A stretch of DNA of 64,000 bases, taken from assembly GCA_002897115.2 (NCBI GenBank), contig BCIH01000007.1, forward strand, positions 708,227-772,226, given 5' to 3'. The notes beneath the pieces were generated by a model that saw nothing but the letters and a program-made list of their open reading frames with translations, was not told the origin of the DNA and made no database searches. A program made the position numbers and the translations under genes. Below, piece by piece: positions 46,074 through 56,558 of this stretch; the first letter of the stretch is position 1; every line of letters starts with the position of its first letter. The stretch comes from Prototheca cutis (taxonomy: Eukaryota > Chlorophyta > Trebouxiophyceae > Chlorellales > Chlorellaceae).

Positions 46074-49000
46074 TCAGATCGTGCCCGCCTGCGTCTGCAC
46101 AGATAAAGGGAGAATTAAGGAGTGCATAATTCGACAGTAGGATTGGTACTCGATATTAGATCCCCCGTTTCATTGCACAAACGCTCTACCAGAAATCCCA
46201 CGAGACCCACCCACCTGAATAAATTTTGCTGGGGAGGCGGAATTGAAGGAGATGCCGGCGGCACCAGCCAGCAGTTTGGACGCGACGTCTGCCGGGCTCA
46301 GCCCCGGACTCTGCTCCAAGATGAGAGCCACCGCGCCAGTCACATGGGGCGTCGCCTGACTTGTCCCCGAAAGTACTGCGACGGCGGTGTTGGAGGCAAT
46401 GCCTGCCGAAGTGATCACCGACCCCGGCGCAAAGATGTCCACGCCTGTTGGTGTGGTGGGGGGAAGGTGCTGGAAGCAGGGGACAGCGCATGTGCGTGTG
46501 AGAGTCTGGAGTTGCCCAGTGACGTCACCCTCCTGCGCAGTGAGCACTCAAGGCCTTTGCACTGGCCCCCGACAAGAGCTTCCCACCCAACAGCCATGCC
46601 CTTGCCAAACAACCCCCCTCCCCCGCCCCAAGAAAACATAAACTCTGCCGGCTCACAGCTGCCGATGTTTGAAAAGGCAGAGATGACATCCTGGTCATCT
46701 GTGCTGGCCACGGTGATGGCATCGGCGACGGAGGCAGGGCTCTGGGAGCACGCGTCGCCACCGTTATCATTGCCCGCCGAGGTCACCACGGGGATGCCAG
46801 CCTGAGCAAATGGTAGTGCGAGAGACAGGTTGCGGTGATGTCGACGACCCTGGAGACGATGCAAGTGACTACCTGATGCAGTGGCACGTTTTTGGTCATG
46901 CCCCCCCGGTCCCCTCCCTTCCCCCCACTGGCAGTGTAGCAAAGGACGACCACGACTCAAAAAACTCACTGATATGATGTCCTGCACGGCATCATTGATG
47001 GTTGGGGAGTAGCCTGTTCCCAGGCTCATGGAAACCACGGCCGGCCAGCCATTAGTCGCCACGTGCTGCTTCACCCAACTCAGGCCCGCCACCACAGAGC
47101 TGTAACTGCCGGCACCATTGTCTCCAAGCACCTGGGTGTCGCGGGTGGGTGTGGATGGACGGGTGGCCGGGCCCCCGAATCTTCCCTCAAATGCTGCTTG
47201 CAAGGCTGCGCTTTCCCTCGCGTTTTACCAGGACCTTGAGACCAACCTTGACTGGATGCACGATGGCTTGCTTGGCAACGCCATGAATGGAACCCATGGC
47301 AGTACCAGAGACATGAGTACCGTGGCCCTGCTCATCGTTGGTGTCCGACCCACCCGCTGAGTTGACACCCTCGCCTGGTGGTGTTTGGATGTGGGGTGGA
47401 CGATGGAATGATGCGTTTGTTAACATATCCTATTTTCCCTCGCCCTCTACAACCCACAAACCCCCCAAAAAGAAAGAAAGAAAAAAGAGCACACACCACA
47501 CACATACATATATAGACAAAAGGCCAAAACAAACCCCACCACCACGCACCGACACGGCCTGTGAAATCTTCGTGGGTTGCCAGGATTCCCGTGTCTAGCA
47601 CGTAGATATGCACACCTGACCCCGTGCCCATGGGGTGGAAGATCTCATTAAGGGGCAACGCTGGCTGGTCTATCCGGTCAAGCCTGTGGTGGCAATGGGG
47701 AGCAGGGGCAATCAGGTGTTGGTCGTAGGGTGAGAGAGACAGGCGCCACTTGGCAGTTTGCCGCCATGCACAACGCAATCCTGCATTCCTAGCCTCCTTA
47801 CCCCCAGGGAATTGTATCCGTCTCAGAGTTGATGGTGCTGTCGTCGTTGACAACGACATTTCCAGTGGTTTGGCTGCCGACTGGCGCGGCCAAGCTCGCG
47901 CCCGCGCCTGCCAGCTCGGCTTCTGGAGATGGCTCGGAGCCCAGCAAAGGATCGCCCCCCATGGCATGCCCAGGAGGGGTGACAGCTTCCCCTGTCGGTC
48001 CCCCGGCACCGACGGGCACCTGTTCCAGCAGCTGAACCCGCCGGGGTCTCATCAAATCGTCCAAAAAGTCCTCGGGCTCGAGTTCCCAGCGCTCCAGCAA
48101 GTCCACATCGCGGGTCACACTCAGGACCCGATCGCGTTCAATGTACCGCACCAGGCCGCCCACAGACCTCCGCAGCTGCGTCAGATCCGTCTGCAGCAGA
48201 TTTCAGGATTGCGAAGGCGAGGGTGATGATGACTCGTCTGAAATTACATGCACCTGGAGCATGGCCCCCATGGGAGCGCATCCACCATCCCCGGGCCCTT
48301 CAATGGCTGCGGCCCCCACTCCCAAACCTACACACCTCTGAGGCGAGGGTGATGCTGGTAAAAGGCCACGACACGGGGTCGAGGGGGTTGGACTGTTGGG
48401 CCTGGACCTGCGCCTGCAGGCCGTCGTGGCAGCTGCCCCGGAACTGCGCATCCGGCACAGTGGCATTGCCGACCAGGATGCTGCACAGCAGGTCCACGTC
48501 TGCCATGGACGCCGAAGCCTTGAGCGCCAGGATGAAGCTGTAGGTGCTCGGGAACTCGCCGTCTGAGTTGATTACCTAATGGTTTTGGGTTGTTACGTAA
48601 TCAGTGCATGGGTGACGACGATGACGGTCGGTACGGTGGGCACTGTGCCAAGTGGCAGAAAAATGCAAGCAACCTGCCATCGGAAACAAGGAAGCAAGGA
48701 GTGCATTTTCTCGTCATAAACAACCGCATCCCCAGTTGATGTGGCAACATCCGGGCACCATGTCACGCACCAGTTCACCGCTGGGTCCAAACAGGGGCAC
48801 GAGGCTTGTGGAACTCGTCGAATCTATGACGACCTGGTTGGGGCCCGCACTTGACCACGTGCCATTGTCCTGGATAATGATGCTGTCATCCCCAGGGTAC
48901 AACAGAGCCTGTGCCAGCGCCATTTGGAAGCCCCGACCTGAAGTTTTGGGGGTTGGTCTAGGTTGCCGATCTCTCAGTATTGAGGAGAGGAGGCCATGCA

Positions 49001-50190
49001 TTCTCACATCCCCAAGAACCCCCCCCCAATTCCACACACGCCCCGCCTCTCTCTGACCCGAGATGTCCTGCAGCACGATGGTCGTCCATGCGTTGCTGGT
49101 ACAGGAGTAGGAAGGGATGTCTGTGGCGGCAGTCAGGTTGACCTGAGGATCGAGTTTGGGAGGGGGGCATGCCTTTGTGTGCTGCTACGGATTCACTGCG
49201 ACAAGCACTCTGGGGTCGAGTCTGGCGCTCGTGGGATGGTGCACACTGGACCCACGCAGAAAAGCGCGAATCAGCATCCATTTCCCCCAGGAAAACTATC
49301 GGCAAGTGCATACGTACCAGGACCCTGAACCAGCCGTCATTTCCAGGCCCGAGAACCACGGAGAGGTTTGGGTTTGCCCGGTTGTTCAGATTGGTCTGCC
49401 TATTGGGGGGGGGGGGGGGGGGTTGAGGTCGGGGCCCACGCATGCCGTCGCCTCCTCGCAGCCCAAGCAAACCCGACGTCCATTCTGGCAAGGCGTACTT
49501 GGAATATCGCAGGGTTCGGGGGTCGTACAGCACGAGGCCGGCATTGGCAATGCCAGTGCCTTTGATCCAGAGGTCCAGCACGCCCGTGCCGGGAAAGTAG
49601 TTGCCAGAAACGATACTAAATTCGCCCCAGGCAGCCACGGAAGCGCTCAGCGTGCCGTCAATGGATGGAGTGTAGTTTGCAGGCGGTTGCTGCCCATTGA
49701 CAACGTCAATGGCGATGGGAAAGGTGGCCCCACGCCCAGACAGGAACCAGCCCGGCTGCAGCTGCCCGTTGTAGATGGTGATGTTCGTGCCCTCGGCCTG
49801 AAGATGGGGGGGGATTCGGGGGGCAGGGCCACGTGGGGGGAGCTGGGGCCATGCATGCTGCGTGGATATGGCCCCCTACCACCAAAGGTCCCTTTGGCCA
49901 CCACCAAACTGGGCAAGAATTGGGCCATCACGATCATCGTGGCTGCGCAGCACCTCGCCATGTTGCCGTACTGGCCCTGCCGCTCCCGTAACCTCTCAAC
50001 AACAGCCTCTCACCAAGCTTAGCAGCTCTGTCGAATTGGGAGAAAGCGGCAAATCGCAATTGAAACACGGAAGATCCGACGCAAGAGTTGCAGGGAGCAG
50101 CAGGAGGACGAGAGCGGCCCATCGCCACGACGGCAGGCACGCCCCTGGCCAACTGCTCTGGACGACCATTTGTCCTCGTGGGGCCCTCAA
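46074..50190 (-). CDS. Secreted subtilisin-like serine protease (S8) with a novel N-terminal region
   Basis: About twelve exons span 4.1 kb; borders are approximate except the ends. The first exon (ATG 50190 or 50169) encodes a signal peptide with core WAALVLLLLPATLAS. Several hundred residues follow that I do not recognise, with beta-rich, Asn/Thr-containing segments (FPGTGVLDLWIKGTGIANAG, NLSVVLGPGNDGWFRVL). A short inhibitor-like prodomain part (LVRYIERDRVLSV) precedes the catalytic domain near 48130. Catalytic motifs are VHIYVLDTGI (Asp), GHGTHVSGTAMGS (His), PVVTSAGNDNGG (oxyanion Asn) and VLSGTSQATPHVTGAV (Ser), as in proteinase-K-type subtilases. The last exon is tiny (TQAGTI, stop at 46074-46076). 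The product should be secreted or vacuolar, with self-processing of the prodomain. Confidence 0.8.
49407..49423. repeat. Poly-G tract in a subtilase intron
   Basis: The G run is a C run on the coding strand and lies next to an exon acceptor. Confidence 0.8.
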
Positions 50191-50669
50191 CCGGGGCAGG
50201 ATGCAGTCCTATCACTTTGTAATGGTTTCTATTGTTTAATCATGCCCATGTTTCGGTCTCAATCCTCTCTTCGACGTCGTCATGATACCGTCGGCTGCGG
50301 GTATGCAGTTCAAATCTTTCGGAACTCGCGGGGTCCATCGGGATCGGCTTCCTGGCCAGTTTCCTAAGATCGCTTAACATCTCCGCGTGGCAGCACATGA
50401 AAAACAACTCATCTGCTTACATGAAATGAAGACACAATGCATGCACAACTTTCCAAACATGGATGACGCGTGATCATGATGATGAACCTGGATCAGGACT
50501 TGAACACCAGCACATCGGGCGACGCCTCCCATTGGATGGTGTCCAGCGCGTGCTGCGCAGCTGGCGAGCCGCTGTATTTCAAAGGGGTGTGGCAGTTTTG
50601 GTTGCTGGGGTCACGATTGTTAGCACAAACACACCAGGAACTTGTGTTGCCATGCGAGCGTGCACGTAT
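50191..50669. other. Spacer between subtilase and SAC3-like gene
   Basis: No gene is seen in 479 bp. TTACA at 50417-50421 (TGTAA on the minus strand) is about 250 bp past the stop of the SAC3-like gene. The rest should be subtilase promoter. Confidence 0.4.
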
Positions 50670-51899
50670 TCAATGAGCGAAACCTGCAGCATGCTCTGTC
50701 TCAATGCTACAAGCCCCCACCCAAGCTGCAACACACCTGGTAGCCAAGGCCTTGAGGATGGCAGGAACCTCGCCAGGCCTGCAGACCAGCCATCTCGCTG
50801 CAGTGACGAGATCTATGTTTCTATAAGAGGCGGCCAGGGCCGAGAGTGCCCGTTGGCGCCACGCCGGCAACCGCGGCTCGAGCACGCTCCGCTGCGCCGG
50901 CCCCAGTACCGCAACAGCCTTGAGGGCTGCCAGCCAGTTCCCCGCCGCCACGTCCCCGAGCAATGCCAGCACGAGTCTGAGTGCCCCACTGCACAGCACC
51001 GGCTCTGGCAGATCTGCAAGGACGAGGTACGTCGACAGCCCCCCGCAACCTCGCCCATCGGCCGCCGCCAGCTGGCACAAGACCAGCACGCTGGCTGCCC
51101 GCGCCCAGGTGGCCATGCTGCCGAGGTCCCGCGTCCCCGCAAGCAGCCTTGGATAAAATCCGTGCACCAGGGCCTGCGCGCACTTGAGCATCTCGGGCAC
51201 ATCGCCGGCCGCCAGGGTTATGTCCAGTGCCGTTTCATAGACCTGTTGGGTGCAGAAGTTGTGGCATAAATATGTGAACTATTGGGATCAAACATTTGCA
51301 ATCTATGCAGGCCCTCCCCCAAAACAGGACCCGCACAATCGGAGGTCCCAGTAGGCACCTGCTGCGCAAAGGCACCGTTCTCGTGCAGAGATGTCAGCGT
51401 TTCTCGCAGCGCTCTGGCTGGTGGGACCAGGTCCATCCAGGCTTTTCGAGCTGCTGTGTGAGAGGTGGCAGCGGGTGGAGAAGCGATTGATGAGGTGGAA
51501 TTTCCAGAGCTGTGTATTTTCAAGTTTGTGTGTCATGCGGGAGTCCCATTCACCACCAGCCCCACGCACAAGGAGCAGCCTGACACCAAAAGATCCACGT
51601 CTGCCCCAGCACTCAAACCACGCACCTGAGGAATTCTCGTTACCATGCGTATCATCAATGCTGTGCTGGGACACCTGGAGGTCCAGGATCTTGTGCTGCA
51701 GGCGGTCAAACGCTGCTAGGCAGGCTCCCCTGCTTCCATCCCCCACCAGCAGGGTGGGCCGGGGTGGTGCCGCCCTTCTGCGGACGCGTGCAACAATGTC
51801 GACAACAGTTTGTTGTTGGAATTTAGACACATGTGGCATCCTGTTGGGCGCATGGTCGCGGTTGTGGCCGCACCTGTCAGGCGCCGACTGCCGCACCAT
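50670..51899 (-). CDS. PCI / SAC3-GANP-like protein (5' part uncertain)
   Basis: The last exon, 51242-50670, is clear: VYETALDITLAAGDVPEMLK, then a helical Ala/Leu-rich region (YLVLADLPEPVLCSGALRLV) and YRNIDLVTAARWLVC. The exon before it (about 51453-51359) reads LRETLTSLHENGAFAQQ. The join resembles the SAC3/GANP/Rpn12 pattern, where IRQDLT…VYETHARIALE precedes Q-rich helices and a winged-helix end. A further upstream block (CLAAFDRLQHKILDLQ, near 51700) is likely coding, but its phase does not fit the next exon, so one exon is missing from my model and the true start is unknown. SAC3-type PCI proteins act in mRNA export; Rpn12/CSN8-type ones act in proteasome or signalosome lids. I cannot decide between them. 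Confidence 0.5.
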
Positions 51900-52396
51900 G
51901 ATGCACGTACGGATCCACAGGTCAAGTGCTCCCTGCTCTCATGGGCCCGGCCCATATGCGGTCGCCAGCATCACCATTGCACCATGAACAATGCTTTCAT
52001 TCCATTATGGCAACGGCATGCATGAGTTCTTGTCCATGGTTGCAGCGTCTCTCGACTCTGCAGATCATTTGGATCACTTCGTTGTGGTGGCCCGAGACCT
52101 TTTTCTTGGGGGCCCGGGCTATTCGACCGAGCAAGCATGCATTTTGTTGAAATCCGACAAATCCCACCACCCAAGCTGGACAAGTCTATCACTGTGCAAT
52201 CTTTTGCCATGCCGACAGCATCCTTTTCCTGTTATTACATCCAGGACCGGGTGTTGCCAGTAGGCATACAAACCCTCCTTTCTGCACCCAGACGGTGCCA
52301 ATCACCAGGCTTCATCAACGAGCCGCCCATCACTGTGCTGGGCTGCTGCTCTGGACATCATCTTACAGCGCCGGGCACGTGCCCCCAACACATGAA
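51900..52396. other. Region between SAC3-like gene and RPN1
   Basis: No convincing exon is seen, though the missing 5' exon(s) of the SAC3-like gene may be here. TTACA at 52363-52367 is TGTAA on the minus strand, 30 bp past the RPN1 stop. Confidence 0.4.
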
Positions 52397-55300
52397 TCAC
52401 TCGGCGGAAGCGACGTAGTCCGGGTTGGGCCGCAGGACGACGATGCCCTCGAGGACGCTGGTCCCGGCCAGGTACTGCGTGGTGCCCAGCTCGGCACGCT
52501 CGCCCGCGGCGAGCAGGACGGGCGTGGTGTGAGTCTGGAACCCGGTGATGGTCTTGGGCCGGCCGGCCTGCGCCACGATGTCGACGGCGGTACCCACGCG
52601 CACTGACACGGGCAGGGGCTTGCCCGATTCGTCCACGGTCAGCAGCCATCGCGGGCGCAGCGCGGCAGCCAGCGCATACAGCAAGTAGTGCTGGCGCCCC
52701 GCCAAGCAGGCCTTGGCGTCCAACGACGCAAACAGCACCACCAGAATGCCCGCCAGCGCTGAAGCTGTTGTTGGTTGTCGGATGTGGGGAGGGCGTTGCG
52801 GTTGCGGATTTCACTTCTTCCTTCCTTTCTTTCGACAGTTGTGGCATGCAGCTGTTTGGTGATCCACAGAAGACCCTCCCTCAAAAAGAAGGCCCCCCCA
52901 GCTCCCGGCCAAAAGAAAACAAGCAAAAATCAGTCTTACGTGCGAGGATGGTGCGGTCGGAATGGAAAGGGTCGAGCGTGAGCAGGCCCTTGCCTGCGTG
53001 GGCCAAGCCCTGTGCAATCCTGGTCAGGAACAGCAGGGTCGGCTCCTTGGCATAGTAGGAGGACAGCGCGCGCAGCAGGCCCGCCAGCCGCGCATTGTTG
53101 GTGCCCGCACCCACCAGGCCCAGCGCCAGGATCGCCGCGCCGGCGACGTTGCCGTCGGCATCGTGCGACAGCCGGGAAAGCGTGTCCACCACGCCAACCT
53201 CCGGATTGCTCACATTCAGCACCGCCAGCGCCAGCGGCACGCCACGCCTATAGTTGGTCAGTGAGATTTCCCGTGCGTATTCTTTGAGGGCCGTCGGAGT
53301 TGTGAAGTTTTGGGCTGCCGTGTACATGCGTGCAGACCAACAATTGCCCTCCCCCCCCACCACCCACCCCCAAACCCCCTCTCCCCAACCAAACTCTAGC
53401 GGTGTACCTGACGGCGGGGGTGCCGTATTGGAGCAGGTGCTCGAGCATGCGGTAGGCCATGGTGGAGCCCAGCTCCTCACCGCCGGCCACGAGCGCGACA
53501 CCCAGCACCGCGATCGTCTGGTGCAAACCCCCTGGCTTTTGGCCCCCCGACTTGCTCTGGTTTGTGGCAGGAGCGGTGGTACTGGCGCTGCGGCCCGCAC
53601 TTGCCGCCCCGGCAGCGGGGGCGGGGCTGGCCGCAGGAGCTGCGGCCGCGGTCTCGCCGCCTGCCTCACCAGAAGTAGCGGCAGCCTGGAGCTCCTTGAG
53701 GTCTCCCGCGACGGCCAGGAGCTCCTGCACCTGGAGCACGTCGCCGGTGCCAGCATAGGCGCAGGCACGCAGCGTGGCAACCAGCGGCGCGGCGGCCTCG
53801 GGCTCGAGCGTGCGCGCGACTTCCACCGTCGCCTCGACGGCCTCGCCCGTGCGGAGGAAGAGCAGTCCCAGCGCAAGACCCAGCAGCGCCGTGGCCGCGG
53901 GCGGGCGTTCGGCCTCGCCGCGCAGGAGCAGTGCATGCAGCGCGGCTTCCACGCAGGGGCCGTGTGCCGTGCCGGCGAATGCCAGGCCCAGGCCCAGCGC
54001 GGCCGCCGTGGCCGTCTCCAGCGGCGTGTCCGGGTCAGACACCAGCGGGCACAGCAGGTCCGAAACTTCCTCCCGCGCGCGACCCGCATATGCGATGCCC
54101 AGGCCCAGTGCCGCGCCGGTGCGTGGGGCAGTGGAGCCTCCCGCTGCACCGCCGACTGCCCCGCCGGTGCCAGCGCCGCCAGACACCCCACCCGAAGCAC
54201 CAGTACCAGCACCTCCGCCGGCCTCGCCCGAGACGTACTCGGACAGCAGCGCCAGCGCGGGGTCGACGTCGTCTGCGACACCCGTACCCAGTACCCCAAC
54301 CCCCAGCAGGGCCCCACCAACGACCCAGGGGTCGTTGGAGTACAAAAAGCGGTCGATGGCCGGGAGGCCCGCCTCCAGGTCCCAAAGCATGACCAGGCCC
54401 AGGCTGGCGGCAGCGCTCATCTTGCCGTGCTCCTTGTTCTTAAACACCCAGTGCACCGAGTCGTCGGCATCAGCACCCCCGCCATCCGCGCCGCCGGGGG
54501 CGACCAGCTTGTCACGGCCGAAGCCAGCGTTCACAAATCCGTTTACAAAAGTCGACGCAAGGTTGGCCCGTGCCGAGTCCACCGCCGCCGCTGCAGTTTC
54601 GTTGGCATCGGTTGATCCATAAGCAGGTGCCCCGGGGGTGGCAGCAGTTCCATGAAACTGAATCACCCAAAAACCCTCAAAAAGGAACATCTCAAGGAAC
54701 TCCCCCCAAAATCACAATACTTCACACCTCCGGCGCCACGGCCCTCGACCAGGTGGCTCTTGTACACGTCCTCGGGCAGCTTGGGCTCCAGGACGTCCAG
54801 ATCCCGGGCCAGCGCGGCGTACTGCTCGGGCCGCTGCGCGTTGGACAGGCAGCGCCAGTAGGCGGTACGCAGGTCTTCGTCGGCGACGCTCTCCAGCAGC
54901 GGCGTCTCGGGGCCCGCGACGTACCCCGCGGCGCCCAAGACGTACGCCAGCTGGCGGCGCTCAGGCCCGTCGGCCGCGGCGTCCCACGCCTCACTCACCA
55001 GTCCGTCGTCGCCGAGCGCCAGGCCCACGCCCAGCGCCTCTGCGCGCTGGCCACAGGCCATGTACACAGCGTGCGCAGCACGCAGCGCCGCCGCGTCGTC
55101 GCCCTCGGGGAGGTACGCCGCGCAGGCGCGCAGGTACCGCGCGACGCGTGTGCCGCTGGCCTTGGTGTCGGCGGTGGATGTGGTGTCGCTGGCAGCACCG
55201 GTACTCGTCGCAGCACCCACTCCCTCCGCATCGGCACCCCCAGCAGCAACAGCCGCGGCGTGGACATGCCTCGCCAGCTCACCGATGGCGTCGACTTCCA

Positions 55301-56163
55301 GCAGCAAGTCGATGGCCTCGGGCTCGGCGCCCCGGGCCAGGTCGTAGGGCACGATGGCCTCCACCAGGGTCATCAGCTCGGCGACGTCAGCGCCAGACCC
55401 GGACGCGGCACGGCGCGCAGCGACTTCCTCGCCGACTTCGCCCGCCAGGTGGCGGACGTACTCGTGGCCCCAGTGCCCGATGTCGGCGCCGGCGCCGGCG
55501 CCGGCCAGGCGGAAACGCAGGCACTCGCGAGAGCCGTCGGGCCCGGCCACCATGGCCACAGCCGACAGCACGTCCGCCAGCGGCGCGCTGGCTGTCGAGC
55601 CGGACGCCAGCGCGCCGTGCGCCTCCCGCAACACAGCGTAGTGGGGTGTGAGGAACTTGAGCGGCGCGGGGACCGAGGTCATGGTAGTCGTCGCAGACCT
55701 GGTGTTGGGTGATGGGGGAGTGGAGATGATTCACAAGGCGAGTCTTTTACTTCAATCTGCATGGATGCCAAAATACAACCCCACAGCAAGCATCCACCTG
55801 GTGCTGCATGTCGGCCCACCACAGGAAACCCCCCCACATCCCACCTGATCTCCGTGCCCAGGGCCTCAATAGCCGCCAACTGTGCCTGAGTGTCGCCCGC
55901 CTGCACCCGCTCCACCAAGAGGTCGATCTTCTCCTTCAGTGCCGCATCCTCCTCGGACAGCTCCTCCTTCTGCGGCGCAGCGATCCCTGCCCGATCAGTT
56001 CCAGACCCGGGCGCCCGACCCGCGCCTGACCACCCCCGGGCAATGTCCCACCAATGAATGTGATCTAAATACACACCAGGCATCGCACATGCGCGCTCAC
56101 CTCGGGCTCCTTCTTGCCCGCCTTGGCAGCAGGCTTCTCCTTGCTCTCCCCAGTGGCCACCAT
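52397..56163 (-). CDS. RPN1: 26S proteasome regulatory subunit RPN1 (PSMD2)
   Basis: Six exons (56163-56101, 55969-55845, 55698-54728, 54590-53408, 53247-52940, 52764-52397) join to 1005 residues. RPN1 is a base subunit of the 19S particle and a docking site for ubiquitin-like shuttle factors and the deubiquitinase Ubp6/USP14. Key segments are [75 protein letters not shown] and [18 protein letters not shown]. The proteasome/cyclosome repeats follow ([20 protein letters not shown]), then the C-terminal block [20 protein letters not shown] and [12 protein letters not shown]. An Ala/Ser/Pro-rich insertion (near 53570-53690) replaces the acidic linker of other RPN1 proteins, and another Ala/Gly/Thr-rich stretch lies near 54100-54240. 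It is divergent from the EH gene. Confidence 0.95.
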
Positions 56164-56558
56164 GTTGGCCCCAGATCAGCCCAGCGGCCGTCGCTGCCCT
56201 GCGCTGCAAACCACTCTGGAATAATTTACAGGTTTCAACAAATAATTTCCGGGTCGAGTCGACGCCATGGATCGCGACATGGGGTACTTGGGGATGCTGC
56301 GCTGCCATGGATCACGATCGTCCTCCACCCCGGGCTCCGCCTCGGCCGAGAGTGATCCCGATCCATCCCTGGCCCGATCACTAGGAGAGAGACAATGTCG
56401 TTGGCCTCCCCGCCCACCCCAGCAAGCTTCCCGGCGCGAAATGGGCTTCAGTGAGCGGTGATCTTGGCACTTCAATATTATAACAACATCAGGGCGTTGC
56501 TCACGGCGCAGATCGCAGGCTCTGTCCGAGTGGTCGCTGTTGGGCACGACCCTCGACC
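56164..56558. promoter_or_regulatory. 395-bp divergent promoter, RPN1 / EH-domain gene
   Basis: Both promoters must fit here. CCATGGATC(G/A)CGA occurs twice about 42 bp apart (near 56266 and 56308), a candidate regulatory repeat. No TATA box is clear apart from AT-rich sequence at 56218-56245 and 56470-56485. Confidence 0.45.

Noticed and set aside
53254..54615. 453-codon plus-strand open frame, plus a 282-codon frame in another phase
   Set aside because: Both mirror RPN1 exon 4; composition is Ala/Arg/Pro noise typical of antisense in GC-rich coding DNA.
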